Assembly (NCBI RefSeq): GCF_900753045.1
Contig: NZ_CAADXO010000068.1
Span: forward strand, 1-64,000
Source: an uncultured Phascolarctobacterium sp.
GTDB taxonomy: Bacteria > Bacillota > Negativicutes > Acidaminococcales > Acidaminococcaceae
DNA length: 64,000 nt
Direction: 5' to 3'
The notes beneath the pieces are model-generated. The model was not told the DNA's origin and did not search any database. It saw only the letters and a list, made by a program, of their open reading frames with translations. Below, piece after piece: positions 52,032 through 60,671 of this stretch. A program made the translations under genes and the position numbers. How positions within the stretch are numbered: the first letter of the stretch is position 1; each line of letters begins with the position of its first letter.

Positions 52032-53765
52032 TTAAGCAGCCTGCTCTGTCTCCCTTTGCTCGCCGTACTTCATACACACCATCCGCGGACGATAGCATTT
52101 ATTGAAGGTCAGATTCAGTTGCTTGGTAAAGCGTCCCGCATCAGCTTCAATCAGCTTAGCATCACGCAGCAGCGTTTTAATGCTTTTCGCCGGCTTGCCA
52201 AACTGCTTCAAAAAGCCATTAAAGACCTTGCTGTTGATATACACATATCCACCATAGAAAAATCCGTAGGACTTATAGCCGGTGCCATTGACAACTTCCC
52301 TGCTGTCGGCAGCAAGATAACCGAAGCAGTCATAGTTCGCACTGACAGTATCCACCAATGCCTCATGGTAATAAGCCCCCGATTCCTGTTCTTCGGTATT
52401 TTCCAGCTCATCAGAAACAGCAAGCACCATTGCTTCTGCATCGGCCAGCAGCGGAGTAAGCTGTGCAACATCAGTACGGCCTGTCCTTACCAAGGCAAAT
52501 AAAACATCAGCCAGAAGCACCAGAGCCAGCACCATCAGCTGTGTGCTTTCATGCCGGCCTTCATCTAGCAAAAACAGCCTGTCACAAGCCTTTTCGTACA
52601 GCTCCTGCCACACTTGTGACGGATACGCCTCCAGCAAATCCAGCATTTTGCGTCCTGCCAGTCCATAGCTATGCGCACTCGTTTTGTTGCACTCGCCGAT
52701 AAGCTCACGCTCCAAGGCCTCCGGCAAATGCAGCTCCAGAATACGCCTTGCGGCACCGCCGTAAAATTCCGGTGTAACCACTGTTGTTTCGCTGCTTAAG
52801 ATATTCAGTGTCTGCCAACGGTTAAGCATCGCCGAGCCAAGCTCCTTTGTTGCCCGCTGCTTGCCATAGCCATTGAAAAGCATATAGATAAACGACTGCA
52901 TAAATTCGTTAAAGTCCGGTCTGCTGCGCATCAGCTGTACATCATCAAGAAAAAACGGCAGACCGCTCAACAGCTTGGCCCTAAGCTCAAAGCCGTTGAG
53001 CGTACCATTGCAGGGATAAAGAAAATTATCATTGCCCCAGACAGAAGCAGCAAAGCGCATCAGTGTGCTTTTACCGCTGCCCCTGCTGCCATAAAGCAAC
53101 ACCAGCGGACTGCCCTTGAAGCCAACACGCTCCAAAAGCGGCGCAGCCAAAGCACAGCTTATAATAAAGCGGGCAACAATACTGCTGTCACACAGCTTGC
53201 CATAGGTTGACAGCCATTTTTCCCAATCACCCTTAGCCTGCGCAACTGCCTGATAAAGCTCCCCGTCCGACAGCATAAAAACAGTATCATCTATGCCACG
53301 CCCCGGCAGGTAGAATTTATCCTGTTCCCAACCAAGATATTTGCACAGCCTTTGCTGGGGCAAAGCCTCCTGCAAACAGCTGCGCAGGCAGCTCAGATAA
53401 TCAATCACCTGTCTGGCGTTACTGATATTGATATCAACATTATTGTTGGCAAGCGTAATAATCGGATTGGTACGCGAAATCTCCTCCAATGTTTTCAATG
53501 GCAGCTTATGCCACGCCTGCGCATGATAAAGCTCCAGCTGCACGTAAGTAATATCTGCCTCCGCTTCATGAAAAAAGCCTGTTATCAGCAAAGGCTTATG
53601 CGTAATCAGCTGCTCCTGAAAAACACTTCCCTGTTTATCGCGATGCAGAAGATAGATGCCATCAGCCTTAAGCTTATATTTTTGGCAAAGCTCCGTTACA
53701 TTAACCTCCGGCGTAAAAATCTGCTTACACTTAGTAATAAAATTGTCTGTTTCATTTTTTGGCAT
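52032..53765 (-). CDS. DUF927-type ATPase
   Basis: 577 residues from ATG 53765 (AGGAG 11 nt upstream, rather far). Walker A GSRGSGKST (226-234), Walker B LPFFLDDVQL, a region with RWQTLNILSSETT, and a helical C-terminal half. It matches DUF927 proteins, helicase-like ATPases found in phages, integrated elements and plasmids, where they are linked to replication. No integrase, primase or portal gene is adjacent, so it may be the rest of an element. Flanked by a structured RNA (5') and inverted 9-bp repeats (3'). Confidence 0.8.
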   Translation of the reverse strand: MPKNETDNFITKCKQIFTPEVNVTELCQKYKLKADGIYLLHRDKQGSVFQEQLITHKPLLITGFFHEAEADITYVQLELYHAQAWHKLPLKTLEEISRTNPIITLANNNVDINISNARQVIDYLSCLRSCLQEALPQQRLCKYLGWEQDKFYLPGRGIDDTVFMLSDGELYQAVAQAKGDWEKWLSTYGKLCDSSIVARFIISCALAAPLLERVGFKGSPLVLLYGSRGSGKSTLMRFAASVWGNDNFLYPCNGTLNGFELRAKLLSGLPFFLDDVQLMRSRPDFNEFMQSFIYMLFNGYGKQRATKELGSAMLNRWQTLNILSSETTVVTPEFYGGAARRILELHLPEALERELIGECNKTSAHSYGLAGRKMLDLLEAYPSQVWQELYEKACDRLFLLDEGRHESTQLMVLALVLLADVLFALVRTGRTDVAQLTPLLADAEAMVLAVSDELENTEEQESGAYYHEALVDTVSANYDCFGYLAADSREVVNGTGYKSYGFFYGGYVYINSKVFNGFLKQFGKPAKSIKTLLRDAKLIEADAGRFTKQLNLTFNKCYRPRMVCMKYGEQRETEQAA

Positions 53766-53871
53766 AAAAAAATGCACTCCTTCCATTAATCTTTGGCAAG
53801 GGTGCTTTAATTTTAGGCAGACTCCACCCTTGCACTAAAAGCAAGGATGTTGTCACTTAGATGTTTCAGAA

Positions 53872-54058
53872 GCCGACGCAGGTTCCTCAAGCATACTCAT
53901 TATCATTTACTACAGATGAGACTCTGCCTAGCCTTAACTCCTACTTTATCCGGATTACATCATGGTTTCGAGAATTCCCAGTCTCTTGCATAACCCTGAG
54001 TTTAGCGTACTCCAAGCAAGTTTTTTACATCTCCGCTTTTAATGCAAAGATGTCGGCC
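53872..54058 (-). ncRNA. Structured RNA in front of the DUF927 gene (raiA-type possible)
   Basis: On the minus strand a stretch of 187 nt is closed by GCCGAC (54053-54058) and GTCGGC (53872-53877). Inside are several stems: ACATCT/AGATGT, CTTGC/GCAAG, CTCAT/ATGAG, and conserved-looking single-stranded pieces such as GATGTAATCCGGATAAAG and GAGTTAAGGCTAGGCAGAG. There is no coding frame. A consensus promoter lies at 54106-54134. The size and look suggest a large ncRNA class; raiA is my best guess, unverified. A GCAAGGGTG/CACCCTTGC stem follows, with no clear terminator before the DUF927 start. Confidence 0.6.
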
Positions 54059-54105
54059 ATAAGGCACATATAACTGCTGATACTACTTCTCAAATATATA
54101 GCTTA

Positions 54106-54134
54106 ATTATAAACGATACCATTATTATAGTCAA
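54106..54134 (-). promoter_or_regulatory. Promoter of the structured RNA
   Basis: Minus strand TTGACT, 17 bp, TATAAT; start of transcription near 54099. Confidence 0.82.
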
Positions 54135-54190
54135 CAGAATATTTTTTCTATTGCGACGATTTTTCTTCTTTTAAAACAAAATCACCCCAT

Positions 54191-54245
54191 CCTACCCAAA
54201 AATTCCCTTTCGGGTGGGGCGCTGACACTCTTTTTGCGCTATAAT
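54191..54245 (+). promoter_or_regulatory. Palindrome promoter 8, second YdjG-like gene
   Basis: Palindrome 54191-54219 (arms CCTACCCAAAAA and CTTTCGGGTGGGG), -35 position GGGCGC, 17 bp, TATAAT (54240-54245). The only copy that points right. Confidence 0.8.
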
Positions 54246-54275
54246 GAAGGCAAGATAAGGAAGGGAGATGTTCCT

Positions 54276-55529
54276 ATGTTTAAAGAAAACGACGAATGTT
54301 GTGCTATACAATGTGAAAAATGCGGCGGCACCATGTATTCCGACGCTACCAGCACCAGCTTCATCTGCTCCTTCTGCGGCAGCAAGGAGCCTTGGCCGAA
54401 CAGCGAAAATATTCTTGATACCGAAATCAAATACCGCCATAAGCCGGTAGAAGTTGTCAACGGTCTGGTGAAGCTGGGACACGTATACTTCATGGAGCGC
54501 TTGCCGGAGATGCTCAAAAACGACACCCAAAGCATCGAAGATAAGCTGGGCGTTTTCAGCGCCCTCAGCACCAAGGTTTACAAAGAAAGCCACACCATCA
54601 AGCTGCCCTGCCCGCTCTGCGGTGCCGATGTTACCGGCGAATCCACGCAGACTATTTTTACCTGCGAATACTGCGGTCACCGTCTGACGCAGGAGGAGCT
54701 AAAGGCCGGCGGCTACAACAAGGACCAGCTCATCGGCGCAGGCTCCCGCAGCTACCCCTCCATCGCCCTGCCCTTCAAGCTCACTAAGGAGCAGGCCTTC
54801 GGCAGAGCACAGCTGCTGATGAAGCGCGAGCCTATGTCCTTCAAGGGTGCGGAAAAGGCCATCAAGGAAAAATTTACCGCCTTTTATACTCCCTATACAC
54901 TTGCGGACCTGCGCGTCAAAGCGCAAATCTCCAGCAACAAGGGTGACTGCGAAATTTATCAGGAGGTTTTGAACTGGGTATATCCGCAAACCTATGTCTT
55001 TGACGAAAACGCCGTCGATATGGTTGCTCCCTGGAACTTTGATGAATTCGCCCCCTTTGACCCCGTATTTCTGGAGGGTGATGTACATATCACCACCCGC
55101 AGCAATCTTTTCCCAGTACAAAAATATCTTGACCGCATGATCAACGAACAGCTTTGCAACAGGCTCTGCGAAAATTACGGCTTAAAGAATGTTACGATTG
55201 AAAAATGGGCACGCAATATCCGCAAGCATTCTGCTGACATCATGCTGCCGATTTATTATGTTGACTATACCGACAACAGCGCCGGCGAACGCTTCGTCAT
55301 TGTAGTCAACGGCCAGACCGGCGCTGCCAGTGCCCGCTTCGTCAACAGCAAGGATAAGGTGCGCAGCCTGCAGCTGCCAGCCAACAGCAAGCTGCCGCGC
55401 TTTGCCGAAACAACGCTGCGCACACCGCCGATGATTGTGCGCTATGTTAAGCCCAAATTCCTGCATGAGGTAATTCCGCCGGAGAAGGGCTTCAAAAAGA
55501 GTCTTTTCCAGATGCTCAAATTCTGGTAA
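54276..55529 (+). CDS. Zinc-ribbon protein, YdjG-like, without membrane helix
   Basis: 417 residues from ATG 54276 (AAGGGAG upstream). Two zinc ribbons: CEKC...CSFC (N-terminus) and CPLC...CEYC about 100 residues on. A central part follows (SIALPFKLTKEQAFGRAQLL, then AFYTPYTLADLRVKAQISS) and an end with FVIVVNGQTGAASARF. This corresponds in order and motifs to the YdjG-like protein at 12.0 kb (PDFIIPFKKTKEQAVAAL, MNGQTGKVVGS), but the C-terminal transmembrane helix is absent. It shares the palindrome promoter with the YdjI operon, so both may belong to one envelope-stress response. Confidence 0.8.
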   Translation: MFKENDECCAIQCEKCGGTMYSDATSTSFICSFCGSKEPWPNSENILDTEIKYRHKPVEVVNGLVKLGHVYFMERLPEMLKNDTQSIEDKLGVFSALSTKVYKESHTIKLPCPLCGADVTGESTQTIFTCEYCGHRLTQEELKAGGYNKDQLIGAGSRSYPSIALPFKLTKEQAFGRAQLLMKREPMSFKGAEKAIKEKFTAFYTPYTLADLRVKAQISSNKGDCEIYQEVLNWVYPQTYVFDENAVDMVAPWNFDEFAPFDPVFLEGDVHITTRSNLFPVQKYLDRMINEQLCNRLCENYGLKNVTIEKWARNIRKHSADIMLPIYYVDYTDNSAGERFVIVVNGQTGAASARFVNSKDKVRSLQLPANSKLPRFAETTLRTPPMIVRYVKPKFLHEVIPPEKGFKKSLFQMLKFW

Positions 55530-55572
55530 AAATCCGGCTATAGCCGTAGCATAATAAGCCACCTCCTTGTAC

Positions 55573-55622
55573 AAAAAAGCAGAGAGACGTGTTTCACGTG
55601 AAACACAGCTCTCTGCTTTTAT
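55573..55622. terminator. Bidirectional terminator with parS in its loop
   Basis: Arms AAAAGCAGAGAG and CTCTCTGCTTTT enclose the 16-bp parS palindrome. It ends both noc (minus) and the YdjG-like gene (plus). Confidence 0.8.
55590..55605. promoter_or_regulatory. parS: parS centromere site
   Basis: TGTTTCACGTGAAACA, a perfect 16-bp palindrome that equals the Firmicute parS consensus bound by ParB (Spo0J). It lies about 7.8 kb left of the dnaA start, the expected origin-proximal place. The only copy I found in the window. Noc-type proteins prefer a slightly different site, so this one should be ParB's. Confidence 0.93.
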
Positions 55623-55656
55623 CATTGCTGCTGGAAGGCTTCCTGCTTATTTACTT

Positions 55657-56535
55657 TCAGAACAGGGGCTTGCTGTTGCCGCCCTTCGGCTTCTTCTGGT
55701 TCTTGATGCGGACGCTGACAATTACCTCATCGCCTTCCACCGTCTGCTCCATATTAACCGGAATGCCGACATCCTTAATAGCGTTGACAACCTGCTTAAT
55801 ACTGTTCAGGTAAATGCGGACATCGTTGACAATCACCATACGGCGGCGTTTTTCCTGCTGGTTGTCCTCCAGCAGCTTATTGATATATTCCTCGGTCTGG
55901 CGCACGCTGTAATTCTTAGCAACAACAACCTCCAGCACCTCCAGACGCTTGGCATCATCATCCAGCTTCAGCAGTGCGCGTGCATGACGCTCGCTCAGAC
56001 CGGCATCCACCAGCACCTTGCGTACAGCAGGCGACAGGCGCAGCAAACGCAGCTTGTTGGCGATAGTAGACTGTTTCTTGCCTACGCGCGCAGCCATAGC
56101 CTCCTGCGTCAGATGGAACTGCTCCATCAGCTGCTCGTAGCCCTCGGCCTCCTCCAGAAAATGCAGGTCCTCACGCTGCAGGTTTTCAATCAGCGCGATT
56201 TCCGCAATCTGCTGGTTAGTATAATCGCTGATAATAACAGGTACCTCCGTCAGCTTTGCCATACGGGAAGCACGCAGACGGCGCTCGCCGGCAATCAGCA
56301 GATAACGGCCGTCCTCCGCCGGCGATACCAAAAGAGGCTGCAGCACGCCGTATTGGGCGATGGAAGCAGACAGCTCCTCTAAGGCTGCCTCGTCAAAGCT
56401 TTTGCGCGGCTGATAAGGGTTGGGGAAAATCTGCCCGATGGGAACCTTGACTACCTTCACCTCATTAACGGCCTTACGCTCGCCGATAATACCGCAATCT
56501 GTATCCAATACCGAAAATCCATCATCTACTAACAT
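55657..56535 (-). CDS. noc: Nucleoid occlusion protein Noc (ParB family)
   Basis: 292 residues. ParB-type N-terminal domain with GERR (LLIAGERRLRASR) and ENLQREDLHFLEEAEG, a helix-turn-helix (AARVGKKQSTIANKLRLL), and a basic C-terminal tail. It is placed directly behind rsmG, as noc is in Bacillus and relatives, where it binds the membrane and keeps Z-rings off the nucleoid. A second ParB-family gene (parB) is at the left end of the window. Noc and ParB cannot be told apart by motif alone; the position decides. Confidence 0.88.
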   Translation of the reverse strand: MLVDDGFSVLDTDCGIIGERKAVNEVKVVKVPIGQIFPNPYQPRKSFDEAALEELSASIAQYGVLQPLLVSPAEDGRYLLIAGERRLRASRMAKLTEVPVIISDYTNQQIAEIALIENLQREDLHFLEEAEGYEQLMEQFHLTQEAMAARVGKKQSTIANKLRLLRLSPAVRKVLVDAGLSERHARALLKLDDDAKRLEVLEVVVAKNYSVRQTEEYINKLLEDNQQEKRRRMVIVNDVRIYLNSIKQVVNAIKDVGIPVNMEQTVEGDEVIVSVRIKNQKKPKGGNSKPLF

Positions 56536-56546
56536 ATGCTTTCCCC

Positions 56547-57266
56547 CTATTTAGCGCCTAAGGGCTGTTTTTCCGGCGTACCAGCCTTACGCGGGTATTG
56601 CGCCGGTGTGCTTTTGATTTTAGCTATCTTTATTATAGCACGTCCATCATCCAGACCGGGTAATTTTACAGGCTCCGCACTGAGAATTTTACCGCCGAGA
56701 ATTTTTACCGCAGCCTCGCCCTCGGTAATTTCCTCTGCAAACTTGCTTCCCTTCAGAGCGATAAACTGACCGCCCTTCTTGGCCAGCGGCAGGCAGTATT
56801 CGCTCAGCACGCTCAAACGTGCCACAGCGCGCGCCGTTACATAGTCATATTTTTCGCGGTGCTTTTTATCACGTCCCGCATCCTCGGCACGCAAATGCTC
56901 GCAGCGGATGCCCTTCAGCCCCAGCTCCTCAATCACTTGCTGCAAAAAGCGCAAGCGCTTGCCCAGGGAATCAATCAAGGTAACCTTCAGCTCGGGGCAG
57001 TAAATTTTCAGCGGCACACCGGGAAAGCCGGCGCCCGTGCCCACGTCTGCCAAGGTTTTGCCGGCCATCTCCGCCTCGTAGGCCAGCAGGCTGTCTACCA
57101 TATGCTTTACGACAACATCCTCAGGCTCGGTAATAGCGGTAAGGTTCATCACCTTATTGGTTTCCACCAGCAGCTCGTAATAACGGCTGAACTGCTCCAG
57201 CTGCAGCGGCGTAAAGCTCAAACCGGCCTCTGCACCCTTTTCGGCTAAAATTTCTGCAAAGGTCAT
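56547..57266 (-). CDS. rsmG: 16S rRNA (guanine-527-N7)-methyltransferase
   Basis: 239 residues. SAM-dependent enzyme that makes m7G527 in 16S rRNA. SAM motif DVGTGAGFPGVPLKI, then VTARAVARLSVLSEYCLPL. Its ATG overlaps the mnmG stop as ATGA. Third gene of mnmE-mnmG-rsmG-noc. Confidence 0.97.
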   Translation of the reverse strand: MTFAEILAEKGAEAGLSFTPLQLEQFSRYYELLVETNKVMNLTAITEPEDVVVKHMVDSLLAYEAEMAGKTLADVGTGAGFPGVPLKIYCPELKVTLIDSLGKRLRFLQQVIEELGLKGIRCEHLRAEDAGRDKKHREKYDYVTARAVARLSVLSEYCLPLAKKGGQFIALKGSKFAEEITEGEAAVKILGGKILSAEPVKLPGLDDGRAIIKIAKIKSTPAQYPRKAGTPEKQPLGAK

Positions 57267-59146
57267 TCTTCCTGCTCCTTTCGGCGCTTCAGCTCCAACG
57301 CAATCATCAGCACACTGATATCAGCAGGAGAAACACCGCTGATACGCGATGCCTGACCGATATTTGCCGGACGTACCTTGTCCAGCTTTTCAGCAGCCTC
57401 GCTGGAAAGCTCCTTAATCGCACGATAATCTATATCGTCAGGCAGGCGCTTGTTTTCCAGCTTCATAAAGCGCTCAACCTCCTGACGCTGTTTCGTAATA
57501 TAGCCCTCATACTTGGCGAAAATCTCGGCCTGCTCAGCTACCTGCGGTGCCAGCTCCGGCAAACCGAAGGCCTGCTGCAGCTTGCTGTAGGTAACCTCCT
57601 TGCGGCGCAGCAAATCCAAAAGACTGCTGCCGCTGCGCAGCGGCGCTGTACCCATAGCCTCCAGCTTGGCATTGTTTTCCGCACTGGGAGAAATATTCTG
57701 CTTGCCAAGCTCACTCACCGTGCGCTCCAAAACAGTGCGCTTTTCAGTGAAAATGCCGTAGCGCTTATCATCAACCAAACCAATAGCTCTGCCCTTTTCC
57801 GTCAGGCGCAAATCAGCATTATCCTGACGCAGCAGTAAGCGATATTCCGCACGCGAGGTCATCATTCTGTAAGGCTCGGACGTACCCTTGGTAACAAGGT
57901 CATCAATCAAAACGCCGATATACGCCTCATCACGGCGCAGCACCAGCGGTTCGCGTCCGTTAATCTTCATCATCGCATTGATACCTGCCATCAGACCTTG
58001 GGCAGCAGCCTCCTCGTAGCCGCTGGTACCGTTAGACTGACCGGCACTGAACAAGCCGCTGATAGCCTTATGCTCCAGCGACGGACGCAGCTGCAGCGGG
58101 TCAAGGCAGTCGTAATCTATAGCATAGCCCGCACGCATCATCTTGCAATGCTCCAGTCCGGGAATCGTCTGCATAAACTGCAGCTGAATGTGCGCCGGCA
58201 AAGAAGAGCTCATGCCCTGTACATACATTTCATTGGTACTGCGTCCCTCAGGTTCGATAAACAGCTGATGACGCTCCTTATTGGCGAAGCGCACAATCTT
58301 AGATTCGATAGACGGGCAGTAACGTGGGCCGACGCCCTCAATCATACCGTTATACATACCGGATAAATGCAGATTATCGCGGATAATCTTATGCGTAGCC
58401 TCATTCGTATAGGTCAGGTAGCAGGGAACCTGCTCACGTGTTTTGATATTGCTGATAAAGGAGAAGTTGCGCACCTCCTCATCGCCGTACTGTGGCTCCA
58501 TCTTGCTGTAATCAAGACTGCGGGCATCAATACGCGCCGGCGTACCTGTCTTGAAGCGCATCAGCTCCACACCGTTCTCCAGCAAAGAAGCGGACAGCTT
58601 CTGCGCACTGCGCAGACCGTTCGGACCGCATTCATAATTAACCTGGCCGTAAACAATACGGCCGCGCAGATAAGTACCGGTAGCCAGGATAACGCACTTC
58701 GCCTCGAAAATCTCGCCTGTTTCGGCTTCTACGCCAACAACCGCGCCGTTTTCCACCAGCAGCTTATCAATCATCAGCTGCTTCAGCTCCAGGTTCTCCT
58801 GATCCTCAACAATCTTTTTCATCAACGTATGATAAAAAGGCTTATCCTCCTGACCGCGCAGAGCATGCACGGCATAGCCCTTACCGGTATTCAAAAGACG
58901 CATCTGGATACACGCCAAATCCGCACTGATACCCATCTGACCGCCCAAAGCATCCAGTTCACGCACCAGATGACCTTTTGCCGGACCGCCGATAGACGGA
59001 TTACACGGCATCAGCGCCACATTATCCAGCGACAGCGTCGCCAGCAGCGTCTTACCGCCCAGGCGGGCAGCAGCCAGCGCCGCCTCCACACCTGCGTGGC
59101 CGGCGCCAACGACAATTACATCAAATGTATCTGTAATATAACTCAT
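57263..59146 (-). CDS. mnmG: tRNA U34 carboxymethylaminomethyl synthesis enzyme MnmG
   Basis: 627 residues, FAD-binding protein that with MnmE builds the cmnm5U34 modification in tRNAs. FAD motif VVGAGHAGVEAALAAARLG, GGPAKGHLVRELDALGG, and the C-terminal helical domain (ISGVSPADISVLMIALE). It lies 38 bp behind mnmE. Confidence 0.98.
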   Translation of the reverse strand: MSYITDTFDVIVVGAGHAGVEAALAAARLGGKTLLATLSLDNVALMPCNPSIGGPAKGHLVRELDALGGQMGISADLACIQMRLLNTGKGYAVHALRGQEDKPFYHTLMKKIVEDQENLELKQLMIDKLLVENGAVVGVEAETGEIFEAKCVILATGTYLRGRIVYGQVNYECGPNGLRSAQKLSASLLENGVELMRFKTGTPARIDARSLDYSKMEPQYGDEEVRNFSFISNIKTREQVPCYLTYTNEATHKIIRDNLHLSGMYNGMIEGVGPRYCPSIESKIVRFANKERHQLFIEPEGRSTNEMYVQGMSSSLPAHIQLQFMQTIPGLEHCKMMRAGYAIDYDCLDPLQLRPSLEHKAISGLFSAGQSNGTSGYEEAAAQGLMAGINAMMKINGREPLVLRRDEAYIGVLIDDLVTKGTSEPYRMMTSRAEYRLLLRQDNADLRLTEKGRAIGLVDDKRYGIFTEKRTVLERTVSELGKQNISPSAENNAKLEAMGTAPLRSGSSLLDLLRRKEVTYSKLQQAFGLPELAPQVAEQAEIFAKYEGYITKQRQEVERFMKLENKRLPDDIDYRAIKELSSEAAEKLDKVRPANIGQASRISGVSPADISVLMIALELKRRKEQEE

Positions 59147-59184
59147 CTTAATAGACCTCTTAAAAATATATGTATTAGCTACCC

Positions 59185-60564
59185 CTACTTACCGATACAG
59201 AACCTCTCAAAAATCTCATTGATAATCTCATCCTGCACCGTATCACCCGTAATCTCCCCTAACAGGTCAATCGCCGAGCGCACATCAATCACAATACAAT
59301 CATACGGCAAATAATCCTGCGCCGCAACCTCCGCATCCTGCAACCCTGCCAGCGCCTCACGCAGCAAACGCTCCTGACGCGCATTCTGAATATATGCACC
59401 GTCCTCCAGCGTACCCTTGCTGCCGTAAACATAGCTCTTCAGCCAGGCAGTAAACGCCTCAATACCAACCAAAGTCTTAGCGGAAAGCGTCATCACCTTA
59501 TCAGCACCAAAGCGCTCACGCAGCTGCGCCAAATCAACCTGCTGCGGCAAATCGCTCTTATTCACAATCACCACACAAGGCTTGCCGGCCGCAGCCTGCA
59601 AAATAGCCTCATCCTCAGCCGTCAGACCCTCGCTGCCGTCAATCACACAGATAACCAGCTCCGAATCCTCCAACAGCTGACGGCTCTTCTCCACGCCGAT
59701 TTTCTCCACAAAATCATCGGTAGCACGAATACCCGCAGTATCCGCAAGCACCAGCGGCACACCGTCAAGCAGCAGCTGCTCCTCAATAACGTCACGCGTC
59801 GTACCGGCATACTGCGAAACAATAGCACGCTCCTCACGCAGCAAAGCATTCAGCAAGCTCGACTTGCCCACGTTCGGACGTCCGACAATAGCTGTACGCA
59901 GGCCTTCGCGCAAAATCTTGCCCGTATGCGCATGCGCCAGCAGATGCTCAATCCCGCTGCAGACAGTGCTCAGGCTCTCCTGCACCCTGCCATAGGTAAC
60001 ATCCTCGATATCCTCCTCCGGATAATCAATCACAGCCTCCAGATTAACAACAATATCCACCAGCTGCTTACGCAAAGTGCGCAGCTCGCCTGCCAGCTGT
60101 CCCTGCTGCTGACGCGCAGCCAGCTTCAGGCTCGCCTCACTGCGCGAACGGATAATATCCATAACCGCCTCAGCCTGCGTCAGATCAATCCTGCCGTTCA
60201 AAAACGCACGCTTCGTAAACTCGCCGGCCTCCGCCGGACGCGCACCGGCAGCAAAAGTCAGCTGCAGAATCTTCTGCAGCGGCTGCACACCGCCGTGACA
60301 CTGGATTTCCACCACATCCTCCGCCGTATAAGAACGGGGAGCACGCATATACACCGCCAGCACCTCATCTACAAGGCTACCGTCCGTATCATAAACATGG
60401 CCATAAGCAAGCGTATTCACAGGATATGCACCCAATGCCTTGCCGGAAGCCGCCTTAAACAAGGTCTCGCCCACCGCCAACGCCTGCGGTCCGCTAATAC
60501 GCACAATACCTACAGCACCTTCGCCAAGAGCCGTAGTAACAGCACTAATCGTATCCTCAGCCAT
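59185..60564 (-). CDS. mnmE: tRNA modification GTPase MnmE
   Basis: 459 residues. N-terminal tetrahydrofolate-binding domain, central helical part, G domain (GRPNVGKSSLLNALL; DTAGIR; NKSD), and the conserved C-terminal CIGK cysteine motif. It works in complex with MnmG. Start ATG 60564 behind GGAGG. A terminator separates it from jag upstream, so it likely has its own promoter. Confidence 0.98.
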   Translation of the reverse strand: MAEDTISAVTTALGEGAVGIVRISGPQALAVGETLFKAASGKALGAYPVNTLAYGHVYDTDGSLVDEVLAVYMRAPRSYTAEDVVEIQCHGGVQPLQKILQLTFAAGARPAEAGEFTKRAFLNGRIDLTQAEAVMDIIRSRSEASLKLAARQQQGQLAGELRTLRKQLVDIVVNLEAVIDYPEEDIEDVTYGRVQESLSTVCSGIEHLLAHAHTGKILREGLRTAIVGRPNVGKSSLLNALLREERAIVSQYAGTTRDVIEEQLLLDGVPLVLADTAGIRATDDFVEKIGVEKSRQLLEDSELVICVIDGSEGLTAEDEAILQAAAGKPCVVIVNKSDLPQQVDLAQLRERFGADKVMTLSAKTLVGIEAFTAWLKSYVYGSKGTLEDGAYIQNARQERLLREALAGLQDAEVAAQDYLPYDCIVIDVRSAIDLLGEITGDTVQDEIINEIFERFCIGK

Positions 60565-60617
60565 ATGACCCTCCTTCTTTTATCTGTACTGCATAAAAAA
60601 GCTCAGTACGGAAAAAA

Positions 60618-60661
60618 GGCTGCCGCAAATAAGCCTCTGATTAACTTAACGCGACAGCCTT
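60618..60661 (-). terminator. Terminator between jag and mnmE
   Basis: Leftward: AAGGCTGTCGC, loop of about 24 nt, GCGGCAGCC, TTTTTT. Confidence 0.8.
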
Positions 60662-60671
60662 GCTTTTTATT

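Noticed and set aside
51893..52105. 70-codon plus-strand frame with GATGASGA
   Set aside because: The Gly-Ala pattern comes from the 9-bp repeats; no start signal, and it runs into the DUF927 gene on the other strand.
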